This document shows, one piece after another, positions 1 to 9,185 of a stretch of DNA of 64,000 bases (position 1 is its first letter; each line of letters opens with the position of its first letter). The notes beneath the pieces are model-generated. The model did no database searches. It saw only the letters and a program-made list of their open reading frames with translations, and was not told the DNA's origin. The stretch spans positions 496,001 to 560,000 of the forward strand of contig NZ_AQRA01000001.1 in the NCBI RefSeq assembly GCF_000626715.1, in the 5' to 3' direction. Source of the stretch: Aquimarina atlantica (GTDB lineage: Bacteria > Bacteroidota > Bacteroidia > Flavobacteriales > Flavobacteriaceae). A program made the translations under genes and the position numbers.

Positions 1-11
1 AGTAGTATTAG

Positions 12-1178
12 ATGATTAATCAGAAATATTCTATCTACACGGTTAATTTTGCATTGATTTGTGTAAGCTCTTTATTTTTTTCGGCAAGCTATAACATGTT
101 AATCCCAGAATTACCTGCATATTTAAGTAATCTTGGTGGGGCAGAGTATAAGGGGTTGATCATTTCTTTATTTACACTCACAGCAGGATTGTCAAGGCCT
201 TTTAGCGGTAAAATTACAGATACAATAGGGCGCAAACCGGTAATGCCTATTGGTATAATTGTATGTATAATATGTGGTTTTTTGTACCCGGTATTAACTA
301 CCATTTCTGGTTTTCTTTTTTTAAGATTATTACACGGTTTTTCTACTGGTTTTAGTCCAACAGCAATTTCTGCGTATATAGCAGATATTGTCCCCAAAGA
401 ACGTTGGGGAGAAGCATTTGGGATACAAGGTTTATGTTTTGGTACCGGTTTGGCTTTAGGGCCAGCTCTGGGTAGTTTTATTAAAATGTACTATTCTTTT
501 GATGTACTCTTTTATAGTTCTTCATTAATTGCTTTTATAGCTGTTGCGTTACTAGTTAATGCAAAAGAAACATTAAAAAACAGGCAGCGTTTTAGTAAAT
601 CAACTCTCAAGATTTCTAGAAATGATATTATTGCTATAGAAGTTTTGCCATCTGCAATTATAACTTTTTTATGTTATATCGCTTTTGGAGTTATTTTGAC
701 CTTAATTCCTGATTGGAGTGATTATTTAGGAATCAAGAATAAAGGAACATTTTTTATTGTTTTCACTATTTCCTCTCTGTGTATTCGATTTGTTACAAGA
801 AAAGTATCAGACAATTATGGAAGAAAAATGATTATTATGATGAGCCTTATCATTTTGTTTTTGGCATTAATTCTCATAGGTTTTTTAGATACGACTAATG
901 GATTACTTATTGCGGCGGTTTTCTATGGATTAGCAATGGGGGTATTATCCCCAACATTAAACGCCTGGACTGTAGATATGAGTGATCCAAACTATAGAGG
1001 AAAAGCAATGGCAACAATGTATATTGCACTAGAAGCAGGTATTGGTTTGGGAGCTTTCTTTTCTGGATGGTATTATCAAGATGTGATTTCTAAAATCCCA
1101 CTCATTATGTATGCGTGTGCATTTATGGTTTTTATAGCATTTATCTATATGCTATATAAACTTAAAGAAAAGTCATAA
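12..1178 (+). CDS. MFS transporter, drug/metabolite efflux type
   Basis: Inner-membrane carrier of the major facilitator superfamily, 388 residues, the usual length for a 12-helix member. The loop after the second helix carries motif A-like DTIGRKPVM, and an equivalent DNYGRKMIIM sits in the second half, as expected from the internal duplication of the fold. Helices are evident throughout, and a proline/glycine-rich segment (GTGLALGPALGS) in helix 5 resembles motif C of proton-driven antiporters. Substrate cannot be read from sequence. It stops only 5 bases before the stop of the convergent response regulator, so the two genes must share any terminator. The ATG is 12 bases into the window, so its promoter and upstream neighbours are not visible. 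Confidence 0.85.
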   Translation: MINQKYSIYTVNFALICVSSLFFSASYNMLIPELPAYLSNLGGAEYKGLIISLFTLTAGLSRPFSGKITDTIGRKPVMPIGIIVCIICGFLYPVLTTISGFLFLRLLHGFSTGFSPTAISAYIADIVPKERWGEAFGIQGLCFGTGLALGPALGSFIKMYYSFDVLFYSSSLIAFIAVALLVNAKETLKNRQRFSKSTLKISRNDIIAIEVLPSAIITFLCYIAFGVILTLIPDWSDYLGIKNKGTFFIVFTISSLCIRFVTRKVSDNYGRKMIIMMSLIILFLALILIGFLDTTNGLLIAAVFYGLAMGVLSPTLNAWTVDMSDPNYRGKAMATMYIALEAGIGLGAFFSGWYYQDVISKIPLIMYACAFMVFIAFIYMLYKLKEKS

Positions 1179-1183
1179 AAGTA

Positions 1184-1882
1184 CTAAAGCCATTTTGCTT
1201 TTATATCTTTATATTTTGTTCTTCCGATAGGAATAAGTTCTCCGTTTTTTAATTCTGCAATATACTTACTACCTGATTTTACAATGATTTCTTTTATTTC
1301 CGATATTTTTACCAAATATGATTTATGAATACGTTCAAAAGTATCTGGTAGTAATTGCTGCAACTTTTCGAGAGATTTATCATGCAATTCTTTTTTTCCG
1401 TTAGTAAGGAATAGTTCTGTATAAGCACCTGCACCTTTTATAAACAATACATCTTCGATAGGGATTAATTGTATTCGCCCTTTTTTCTTAACTGCCAATA
1501 GTTTAATCTTATGGGTTTCTGTTCTTTCTTTTGATAAAATCCTATTAAAGGCTTGCTCTAACCTGTCCATGCTAAAAGGCTTAGGAACAAAGTCTAACAC
1601 TCCATACTCAAAAGCTGATATTGCTTGGTCACTATTTGCAGAAATGATAATGGTATGAAATGATTCTGATACTGCCGTACCAAGGATATCAAAACCACTT
1701 TCTCCGTTAAGATTTAAATCCAGAAGTACCACATCCAGCGAGTTATTTTTAATAAACTCCAGTGCTTCCGGTAGTGCTTCTACACGATGCAGCGAGCCAA
1801 GCGTGTCTGTAAAAAAGCCCCTGGTCATTCTTTCAATTCTCTTGGCTATTCTGGCTTCATCTTCGACTATTAAGATATTCAT
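1184..1882 (-). CDS. LytTR-family response regulator
   Basis: Two-domain response regulator of 232 residues. The N-terminal receiver has the acidic pair at E7/D8, the phospho-acceptor Asp at about residue 55 (VVLLDLNLNG) and the conserved Lys in VPKPF. The C-terminal LytTR DNA-binding domain covers roughly residues 130-232 and ends with the typical ELIPIGRTKYKDIK strand region. It starts 4 bases after the stop of the histidine kinase, so they form one minus-strand transcript and almost certainly one signalling pair. Regulators of this type bind promoters as dimers. The target here is unknown; the beta-barrel gene at 3803 is the nearest candidate by position only. Confidence 0.9.
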   Translation of the reverse strand: MNILIVEDEARIAKRIERMTRGFFTDTLGSLHRVEALPEALEFIKNNSLDVVLLDLNLNGESGFDILGTAVSESFHTIIISANSDQAISAFEYGVLDFVPKPFSMDRLEQAFNRILSKERTETHKIKLLAVKKKGRIQLIPIEDVLFIKGAGAYTELFLTNGKKELHDKSLEKLQQLLPDTFERIHKSYLVKISEIKEIIVKSGSKYIAELKNGELIPIGRTKYKDIKAKWL

Positions 1883-1886
1883 AGGG

Positions 1887-3566
1887 CTAGTTATCTATTT
1901 TTATACTGTTTTTCCAACCATTAGGTATAGCTTCAGAAGAAAAACTCCATTTTGAAGCATAGCTTTCTGTTAGTCTTGCTTTTATATACTTAATTCCGGT
2001 ACCTTCTATTATCTTTTTTTCTGCATTTCTCACTTTGGCAATAGTCAAAAATGTATAGGTTTTATAAATATCACCAGTTTCAAAAATTAATTTGAATGTT
2101 ATACTATTATTATCATTAGGAAGGCCATGAGTTATTCCATTTTCTAATAAGGTATGTAGTATTGCCGGAGGAATTTTTTGATCAGGATCTATATTTTCTT
2201 CTTCCCAATGATATTTTATTTCCTTTCGATACTCCATAATATTAAGATGTGTACGACATAATTCTATTTCCTGACCAATAGGAATTAGGGTTTGACTCTC
2301 TATTTGGTTAAAAAGTTTAAATTCCTGTGCCAGTGCTTCTATAAATGCAACTCCTTTTTGTGGTGATTCCTCGACCCAATCTATCAATGAAGTTAATGTA
2401 TTCATTAAAAAATGTGGTTGAATATTCTTTTTTAGTAATTCTAGTCGAAGGCGAGTAGATTGTACCAAAGATTCCTCATACGCCAGTCGTTGTTCTTTTA
2501 TTCTTACAGAGAGGATATAAAACATACTTAGAAGGATAATTCCAAAACCTGCAAAAAGACTAATATCGTAATAGGTAATGGCATTTATAAGGGCAGATAG
2601 GATCAATGCCAATAGCACTATAATAGCACCTTTCATCTTTTTGTAAACCCCAAAAAGAATAATCCCAAAAGAAAAAAACCACATAGTCATACTCATGTTA
2701 TATGCGGTTAAATCATAACTATAATGATTGACTAGAAAGACAAATAGCAATATCGCAAAATAGAATAACAGAATAATTTTTTGTTTTGGAAAAGGAAATT
2801 GTAATGAAAAATATAAAGGCACTAAAATAGCGATACAAAATGTTAATCCACCTATAATTTCTAATCGAATATGGTGTTGACTATAATGAATGGGCACATA
2901 AAATTTAACGTACTCCACCATAATTAAAGCAAAAAACAGAAAACAATTAATACTAAAAATTAAGATAGGGTACTTTTTTTTCTCACTTAGAAAAAGAAAA
3001 AGGAAATATAAAGAAGCTATTAAGAATGCACCTGCAAAAATGTGCATAAATGCAGTGTTAATAAGTTCGGATCGAACCAAATAATCATAATCATTAATAT
3101 AAACATGTAGTTTTCTAGAATGATTAGGATAATAATGTAGGCTAGTTCGTAATGCCAGTACGTGAGATCCTGTTGTTGCTAAGGTATCTGGAATACTAAA
3201 AGTTGCCCACAATTCACCAGACGGATCATGAGTAGTTTCTTGCCCAGGGCTTCCATTTTCACCAATTTGTATTCCATCCCAAAAGACATCGTATTCTCCA
3301 AAAGTATTTATAAATACTCCATAACGCTGAAATGATTCAGGGGACTTTGTAATTTCAATTTTGGTTCTGGACCAAAAAATTTCTCCTCCCGTTACATCTA
3401 CTTTGTTTTCCCATTGTTGGTCATTCCAGTTTTTGTCAGCCCATTCTGGATGATCTCCAATTTTATATCGTGAATCTTTGGTCTCAGAAACACGATCTCT
3501 AGAGCAAGAACTTACTAATAGAATTGTAAATACTAAAAGGAAATAGTGTAATAATTTATAATTCAT
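1887..3566 (-). CDS. LytS-type membrane histidine kinase with lipoprotein-like N-terminus
   Basis: Sensor kinase of 559 residues. The N-terminus has a hydrophobic stretch ending in LLVSSC, a plausible lipobox, followed by an extracytoplasmic beta-rich domain of about 140 residues (WARTKI/WDGIQIGENG-type jelly-roll, as in 7TMR-DISM sensors). About seven membrane helices follow to around residue 355. The cytoplasmic part has the His_kinase (LytS/YehU) H-box KKNIQPHFLMNTL with the phospho-acceptor at about H385, and a degenerate ATPase N-box (LLENGITHGL). A lipid-modifiable Cys preceding seven helices would tether the sensor domain to the membrane, which is unusual. It pairs with the LytTR regulator immediately downstream. 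Confidence 0.88.
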   Translation of the reverse strand: MNYKLLHYFLLVFTILLVSSCSRDRVSETKDSRYKIGDHPEWADKNWNDQQWENKVDVTGGEIFWSRTKIEITKSPESFQRYGVFINTFGEYDVFWDGIQIGENGSPGQETTHDPSGELWATFSIPDTLATTGSHVLALRTSLHYYPNHSRKLHVYINDYDYLVRSELINTAFMHIFAGAFLIASLYFLFLFLSEKKKYPILIFSINCFLFFALIMVEYVKFYVPIHYSQHHIRLEIIGGLTFCIAILVPLYFSLQFPFPKQKIILLFYFAILLFVFLVNHYSYDLTAYNMSMTMWFFSFGIILFGVYKKMKGAIIVLLALILSALINAITYYDISLFAGFGIILLSMFYILSVRIKEQRLAYEESLVQSTRLRLELLKKNIQPHFLMNTLTSLIDWVEESPQKGVAFIEALAQEFKLFNQIESQTLIPIGQEIELCRTHLNIMEYRKEIKYHWEEENIDPDQKIPPAILHTLLENGITHGLPNDNNSITFKLIFETGDIYKTYTFLTIAKVRNAEKKIIEGTGIKYIKARLTESYASKWSFSSEAIPNGWKNSIKIDN

Positions 3567-3802
3567 GTATTGTAAAATAGTATCAAGTAAAATTAACTTA
3601 AAAACCGGACTTCTTAGAGCTGTTCAGTCATATATAGAGCAGTTGATAAAAAATACCTTGAAAAGATACTAACTAAAACCGAGTTTTACTCCTATCAATT
3701 AAAAATCGACAGTATGTGATATGCCATGGTTTATTAGATAAATGAAAATCTAAATGCACATTGGCAAATTCCATCTGATAACTAAAAAAAGTAAACAAAC
3801 AG

Positions 3803-6202
3803 ATGAAACAAAATTTAACAGCCTTACTATTAGTATGGTTTTCAATAACCTATACTATGGCACAACAATCAAAAACAGGAAAAGCAGAAGTTACCGGAAA
3901 AGTAATTGAGAATGTTACAAATGAAGCGTTACCATTTGCATCAGTACTTATAAAAGATGCGTCACAGCAATTAGTTGAAGGAGTAATCACCAACGAAGAA
4001 GGAGTCTATACCATTATGGATATTCCTGTAGGAAATTATAGCTTAGAGGTAACATATACCGGGTTTAAAGCGCATTCACAACCATTAGAAATTACAGAAA
4101 CTCGTCAAAAAATAAATTTAGAACCAATTCTATTACTAGAAGAAACCGTATCCCTGGATGAAGTAAAGATTACTACCGAGACATCACAAGTTTCTTTACG
4201 TTTAGATAAAAAGGTATTTAAAGTAGGCAAAGATATATTATCACAAAGTGGTTCGGTTACCGATGTATTAGGTAATGTACCATCGGTAGCAGTAGATCCT
4301 TCAGGAACGGTACAACTAAGGGGTAATGCCAATGTTACTATTTTAATTAATGGCAGACGTTCTGGTTTAACATCTGCACAGGCATTAGAACAAATCCCTT
4401 CTGATAATGTAGATCGGGTAGAGGTAATCACTACTCCTTCTGCAAGGTATGATGCATCTGGGTCGGCAGGGATCATTAATATTATTCTTAAGAAAAATAC
4501 CAAAGGAGGACTAACAGGGCAATTAAGAGGTGTCGTGGGAACCCCAGACGACTATAGATTATATGGTAGTTTTAGTTATAAAGCAGAAAAGTTTAATTTT
4601 TTTGCTAATGCCGGAATTCGATATACAGATTATGAAGGAGAATATACTAAACAACAAACATCGACCAGAAATAATACTATTGTAAATTTAGATCAGCGTG
4701 AAGATCAGGATAGACATGATGATGGAAAATTAATTTATGTTGGTGCAGATTACTATCTAAATAAAAATAATTCGATCACAGCTGCTTTTTATAGAAATCA
4801 AACAGAAGATACAGATGAAACGAAACTTACTTATGGATATACCTCTACTACAGCAGCAATCGATAGTATATTAACTACGCTAGGAAACTCTAAAGAAAAA
4901 AGATCCTATAACCAACTTGAAATGAACTATACCAAAACCTTTGCAAAGGAAGGAAGGAAATTAACCTTTGACCTACAGTATGATTTTTGGGATAGTACCA
5001 AAAAATGGAATGTTCGTACTCAAAAAGAAACTCCTATAATGACTCCAATATCAAATTTGAGAACAAAATCTACAAACAACAATAATGATATTGTTTTACA
5101 ATCTGATTTTGTAACTCCTTTTGGAGAAAATACAAAATTGGAAATCGGAGCCAAATTTGAAAACAGGCATGTAACCGATGGATTTATTGCAGAAGAACTT
5201 GTAAATGGTAACTATCAATTATTAGACAATTTGGATAATGAAATAGCATATGATGAGCAAATTATCGGAGGGTACGTTCAATACGGAAGTAAGATTGGTA
5301 AGTTTAGCTATTTGTTAGGTCTACGAATCGAAGATACTAATATTAGGATTAAAGATGAGGAAGGTAGCTTTAATAACACTAACACTTTTACTAATTTGTT
5401 TCCTACATTAAATCTTGGGTATGCTATTGGTGAAAACACAAATTTTCAGTTAAACTATAGTAAAAGAATAAACAGACCATCACTATGGCAGTTAAATCCA
5501 TTCTCTGAACTTGAAGATTTTAATGTTCGATTTTTTGGTAATCCAACACTAAAATCTGCTTTTACAGATGCAGTAGAGTTATCACTTTTACAAAAAGGAA
5601 CAAAATTCACTTTAAATCCAAGTATTTACTATTCTTATACTACTGATGATACACAATGGTATACCACTCAGAATAGTGATGGTGTTTTTGTAAGTACAAT
5701 TATCAATTTAGATTTAGAGAAACGCTATGGTTTTGAACTTTCTGCTTCATACAACCCACTAAAATGGCTTAGTTTTAATGGAGATTTTAATGCCTATCGC
5801 TTTGATCAGGAAGGTATAACTGGCACACAACAACTGGACTTCTCTGACGAGACATGGCAAACTTCTATAAATACCAGAATAAAGCTTAAACATGGGATCT
5901 CTATTCAAAGTAGATTTAATCACCAGGGAGAAAGAGGTAATGCGCAATCTAAAAGAAAATCGATTTCTTATGTAAATCTTGGGGCAAGTAAGAAGTTATT
6001 TAACAATCGAGGAAACTTAATTTTTAATGTTAGTAATGTTTTTGACAGCCGTAAAACCAGACAGGAGATAACCGGAACCGATTTTTTTGTAAACCAGATG
6101 AGCAGTCGTAATGGTGCAAGATGGTCATTGAGTTTTGTATACAAGTTTAATGGTAAATCGGGACACAAAACCAGACAAGTACAGCGAAGTAATAGAAATT
6201 AG
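3803..6202 (+). CDS. Outer-membrane beta-barrel receptor (TonB-receptor-like) with CarboxypepD_reg domain
   Basis: 799-residue outer-membrane protein. A signal peptide ends near TMAQQ (residue 21). Residues about 29-110 form a carboxypeptidase-regulatory-like Ig fold (VTGKVIENVTNEALPFASV, GVYTIMDIPVG). A plug-like domain follows, with GNANVTILINGRRSG and VEVITTPSARYDASGSAGIINI, and the remainder is an OMP_b-brl-type barrel to the C-terminus. The family (outer membrane beta-barrel, Pfam OMP_b-brl) is common in Bacteroidota and often sits beside LytTR systems. I do not see a SusD partner, so a glycan-utilisation locus is not supported. The last residues are basic and not an aromatic barrel end, so the final strand lies near FVYKFNG about 16 residues earlier. 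Confidence 0.87.
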   Translation: MKQNLTALLLVWFSITYTMAQQSKTGKAEVTGKVIENVTNEALPFASVLIKDASQQLVEGVITNEEGVYTIMDIPVGNYSLEVTYTGFKAHSQPLEITETRQKINLEPILLLEETVSLDEVKITTETSQVSLRLDKKVFKVGKDILSQSGSVTDVLGNVPSVAVDPSGTVQLRGNANVTILINGRRSGLTSAQALEQIPSDNVDRVEVITTPSARYDASGSAGIINIILKKNTKGGLTGQLRGVVGTPDDYRLYGSFSYKAEKFNFFANAGIRYTDYEGEYTKQQTSTRNNTIVNLDQREDQDRHDDGKLIYVGADYYLNKNNSITAAFYRNQTEDTDETKLTYGYTSTTAAIDSILTTLGNSKEKRSYNQLEMNYTKTFAKEGRKLTFDLQYDFWDSTKKWNVRTQKETPIMTPISNLRTKSTNNNNDIVLQSDFVTPFGENTKLEIGAKFENRHVTDGFIAEELVNGNYQLLDNLDNEIAYDEQIIGGYVQYGSKIGKFSYLLGLRIEDTNIRIKDEEGSFNNTNTFTNLFPTLNLGYAIGENTNFQLNYSKRINRPSLWQLNPFSELEDFNVRFFGNPTLKSAFTDAVELSLLQKGTKFTLNPSIYYSYTTDDTQWYTTQNSDGVFVSTIINLDLEKRYGFELSASYNPLKWLSFNGDFNAYRFDQEGITGTQQLDFSDETWQTSINTRIKLKHGISIQSRFNHQGERGNAQSKRKSISYVNLGASKKLFNNRGNLIFNVSNVFDSRKTRQEITGTDFFVNQMSSRNGARWSLSFVYKFNGKSGHKTRQVQRSNRN

Positions 6203-6333
6203 TTGGGTACATAATAACTTGTATTACTTAATGTTATAAAAATTAAGCAATGAGAATTAAATAAAACACATATAGTGCTAATAATAAGTGTTTTATAATT
6301 GTTATTTAGAATCATTATACTAAACTGGAAAAC

Positions 6334-6393
6334 GCCCCGGGTTTTCCGGGACGTTTTCAGTACAACTGGATGTTGTGCCGGAAAACCCGGGGC
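6334..6393. repeat. 16-bp perfect inverted repeat, GC-rich, REP-like
   Basis: The left arm at 6334-6349 reads gccccgggttttccgg. The right arm at 6378-6393 is its exact reverse complement. The arms enclose 28 bases and each contains a shorter self-palindrome (cccggg). The local GC content is far above the neighbouring DNA. It lies about 130 bases after the stop of the beta-barrel gene and could act as a terminator or mRNA-stabilising hairpin, but there is no following T-tract. A REP-like mobile palindrome is the alternative. Confidence 0.6.
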
Positions 6394-6429
6394 AACTCCA
6401 GTACAACTATATTTGTTCCCGGAAAATCC
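6358..6429. repeat. Two imperfect direct repeats of a 41-base period
   Basis: Units beginning at 6358 and 6399 both start cagtacaact and, after a variable stretch, both contain ccggaaaa. About three quarters of the first 31 positions agree. The right arm of the inverted repeat lies in the first unit, so the direct and inverted repeats are interlaced. This suggests stepwise duplication of a short palindromic unit. Confidence 0.5.
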
Positions 6430-6674
6430 AACGATATTTTTTGTGTTACTAGAGTACTCCTTCGTTTTAAAAGTATTTTTTATGGTAAACAAGAGTCCGT
6501 AATCCGATTTTTCTTATAGAAGTATGCTTTCATTTCATTAACCATGTACAAAATGACTAAAAAATAGATTAACCAGTTAAAACACCATCTAATCTTGTTG
6601 TTTATCACAAAGCATTGAAGGCAATCGCTTCGGACACTAAATTTGGAAGAGATATTAATACAAATTTTACAATT

Positions 6675-7055
6675 ATGAGAATGCCTTTTTTAGAATTTAT
6701 TACCAGTGGAGATTTAAAATTCATTATTGCTTTTTGCATATGTACCGGTATAGCTGGGTATCATTTTTTTAAAAAACTACAAACTAAAAAAGAAAAGGGA
6801 AATCAGGTGTTGGTCAAACATCATAATCAAAAAATTAGTAGTGCTGCTTTTTGGGTACTGATACTAAGTGTTTTGTCTTTATTATTAGGATTGATGCATA
6901 GCTTTTATTTTATAGGAAAAACCGGAGGAATCGCCCCGGGATTAATCTTTCAAGGGATTTCTAATACACTAATTACTCCTGTATTAGGGATTTGCCTCTA
7001 TATGGTTTGTAGAATTTTGCACGGAATAAGCAATTCTAATCTATCAAAATCTTAA
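6675..7055 (+). CDS. Small membrane protein resembling MotA/TolQ/ExbB channel proteins
   Basis: Three predicted membrane helices. I prefer the ATG at 6675 (MRMPFLEF, 126 residues); an earlier in-frame ATG at 6615 adds a polar leader unlike a membrane-protein start. Helix 1 is FIIAFCICTGIAGYHFF. A Lys-rich cytoplasmic loop is followed by LSLLLGLMHSFYFIGKTGGIAPGLIF and then GISNTLITPVLGICLYMV. The GLMHSF...GG..P....GISNTLITP pattern resembles the transmembrane core of ExbB/TolQ/MotA proteins, but the protein is much shorter than an ExbB. I saw no ExbD partner nearby. It is best called a conserved membrane protein with distant proton-channel resemblance. Confidence 0.55.
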   Translation: MRMPFLEFITSGDLKFIIAFCICTGIAGYHFFKKLQTKKEKGNQVLVKHHNQKISSAAFWVLILSVLSLLLGLMHSFYFIGKTGGIAPGLIFQGISNTLITPVLGICLYMVCRILHGISNSNLSKS

Positions 7056-7072
7056 TTATGATATAAAGCATA

Positions 7073-7774
7073 TCATTTCAATAATTGAACAATATTCGTT
7101 TTATACATCTTTCCGATAGGGATAACATTTTTACCTATAGATATCCTATTTCCTTCAATACTTTTGATATGTTTTACTGCTACAGCAAATGATTTATGAA
7201 CCTGTAAAAAATAATCTTTGGGCAATGATTCTAGCAAATCAGAGATTTTCTCTCTAACGGTAATAGTTTCAGTTGTGGTGATTACTTTTGTATAGTTTCC
7301 CGCGGCTTCAATATATTGTATCGTATCAATGACTACTTGTGTATATTTTTTGTTACTATGAAGAAAAATTGTTTCTGCTGTTGTGTTACTTCCGACTACT
7401 TCGGTTGGAAGTTGTACTCTGGCAGTGGAGCTTACTGCCTTGTTTACAGCTTTTAGAAATCGCTCAAAACCAAAAGGTTTTAGCAGATAATCAGAGATGT
7501 TGAGTTCATAGCCTTCTATAGCATATTCTTTATAGGCTGTAGTTACAATAACCTTGGGTGGCGAAGGTAATGTTTTTAAGAATTCAAAACCTTTTAATTT
7601 TGGCATATTGAGATCTAGAAAAATTAAATCTACCTGATTTTTATTTAGATATTCGAATGCTTCTAATGCATCATAACAATTCTTCATCAATTTCATATTG
7701 GGTAGTAAATCGCAGTACCCTTTAATAATATCATGGGCTATATGTTCATCATCAACAATTAAGTATTTGATCAT
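7073..7774 (-). CDS. LytTR-family response regulator
   Basis: 233-residue receiver plus LytTR regulator. Acidic residues D8/D9, phospho-acceptor about D54 in LIFLDLNMP, and the conserved Lys in LLKPFGFERF are all present. The LytTR domain covers about residues 135-233 and includes FLHSNKKYTQV and the FLQVHKSFAV stretch typical of this DNA-binding family. Its ATG overlaps the stop of the kinase gene by 4 bases (translational coupling), so the two are a cognate pair. The stop lies 17 bases from the stop of the convergent membrane-protein gene. Confidence 0.91.
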   Translation of the reverse strand: MIKYLIVDDEHIAHDIIKGYCDLLPNMKLMKNCYDALEAFEYLNKNQVDLIFLDLNMPKLKGFEFLKTLPSPPKVIVTTAYKEYAIEGYELNISDYLLKPFGFERFLKAVNKAVSSTARVQLPTEVVGSNTTAETIFLHSNKKYTQVVIDTIQYIEAAGNYTKVITTTETITVREKISDLLESLPKDYFLQVHKSFAVAVKHIKSIEGNRISIGKNVIPIGKMYKTNIVQLLK

Positions 7775-8970
7775 AATTGATTTAGTATTAGTTGTGCTTT
7801 ATATACCTCTTCTGTTATAGTGTAAGATAAAGAATGCTTTTTTGGATACACCAGTTCGAGCCTTCGTTTCAGGTTATTTAAACCAATCCCGGGTTGTTTA
7901 GTATTTTCTGAAGGATCAAAATTATTCTCAACTTCAAAATGTATTTTATTTTCTTTAGCAATCATATGAACATCAACATAAGCATTCTCTCTTAAATTTT
8001 CTACACCATGTTTGAAAGCATTTTCTAAAAGTATAATAAAAAGTAAAGGCATCACCTTATATCCTTCTTTTTCAATCTGGAGATTAAAATTAACTTTTAT
8101 TGCTTTATGATAACGCATCTTATGCAGTTCTATATAATTTTTTAAGTATGCTACTTCTTCTTCCAACGTAACCACATCCTTTTGACCATCATAAATACTA
8201 TATCGCATCATATCAGAAAGCTTAAGAATCAACTCTTTTGCTTTTTTTGAATCTTTATCTACCCAACCATATAAATTATTAAGCATATTAAAAAAGAAAT
8301 GAGGGTTGACCTGACTTTTTAAATGCAATAGCTCGGTTTTTGCTTTTTCATTTTTTAACGTTAAAATCGATTTTATTTGTTTGAAAACCCATCGAACTAT
8401 TAAAAATATGATCAATGGAAAATAGATGAAGACTATAATAACCAATACATCATTGTTCTCATATTCTTCGAGTAAAATCAAAATCCTTCCTCCGCCGATT
8501 ACAAAACACCAAAAGGCTATTTTTTTTATCACCGATTTAGAAATAGTGGGGGCTCCTTTTTTCTGGAGGTAGTAATTTCTGATAAGTACTATACCAAAGA
8601 TTAAAACATAAATAAATAGTAAAGTAAAAACTGTAGTAAATACCGGTTGATTTGGATGAGACTCGAATATTCCGATAAAACATACTAATCCTGTTAAGAC
8701 TGTGACAACTCTAATTTCATTATTTGTCCATAATAGAGAAGAATTTCTTTGTTTTTTTCTATTCAATAACCAAGAGAGTAGTAAATATCCAATACTACTA
8801 ACTGCTAAAAGCACGAATAAGGTACCTGTAAGTTCGATACCATAAGCCATACAGATTATCCCACCAAGCCATAAAAATATGGATATTCCAAGAGAGAATA
8901 TCCCTCGCTTATATTTTCTAAAAAATAACATCATATACCCAAAACTAGGATAATAAAATGGTACAACCAA
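7771..8970 (-). CDS. LytS-type sensor histidine kinase
   Basis: 399-residue membrane kinase. The first about 200 residues hold six to seven helices with short loops and no large extracellular domain, so it may sense a membrane or intramembrane signal. The cytoplasmic His_kinase domain starts with a short coiled coil and the H-box QVNPHFFFNMLNNLYG, with the phospho-acceptor near H224. The ATP-binding part includes LLENAFKHGVEN and PGIGLNNLKRRLELVYP (N and G boxes). A start a few codons later at MMLFFRKY (11 codons in) is possible. Partner: the LytTR regulator it overlaps. Confidence 0.9.
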   Translation of the reverse strand: MVVPFYYPSFGYMMLFFRKYKRGIFSLGISIFLWLGGIICMAYGIELTGTLFVLLAVSSIGYLLLSWLLNRKKQRNSSLLWTNNEIRVVTVLTGLVCFIGIFESHPNQPVFTTVFTLLFIYVLIFGIVLIRNYYLQKKGAPTISKSVIKKIAFWCFVIGGGRILILLEEYENNDVLVIIVFIYFPLIIFLIVRWVFKQIKSILTLKNEKAKTELLHLKSQVNPHFFFNMLNNLYGWVDKDSKKAKELILKLSDMMRYSIYDGQKDVVTLEEEVAYLKNYIELHKMRYHKAIKVNFNLQIEKEGYKVMPLLFIILLENAFKHGVENLRENAYVDVHMIAKENKIHFEVENNFDPSENTKQPGIGLNNLKRRLELVYPKKHSLSYTITEEVYKAQLILNQL

Positions 8971-9185
8971 AGAAGTTGATAAACATACCTTATATAGGTT
9001 TCAACTTCGAGAAAAGAGTGATGAAGTCACTTAGTACCTATCAAAAGCCTTTGTATCCCTAATCAAACCAAACTTATCACATTTATCATAATATCACCTG
9101 GTTTAGCTGTTATGTTTGATCAAATTATTCAATCAAAATGAACAGTCCAATACATACTAACCATTATAAATTTCATCCATACATT

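Larger units (their letters stand above)
6203..6674. other. Intergenic region with a GC-rich palindromic island
   Basis: About 470 bases between the barrel gene and the next membrane protein. The flanks are plain AT-rich spacer. The middle (about 6320-6435) is an abrupt GC-rich island of inverted and direct repeats, described in separate entries. Open frames on both strands cross the island, but their predicted proteins are low-complexity and show no family resemblance, so I do not call a gene here. Confidence 0.6.

Noticed and set aside
6299..6502. Open frame of 67 codons across the GC-rich repeat island
   Set aside because: Its sequence is dictated by the palindromes, the opposite strand is open as well, and no family or composition supports coding.
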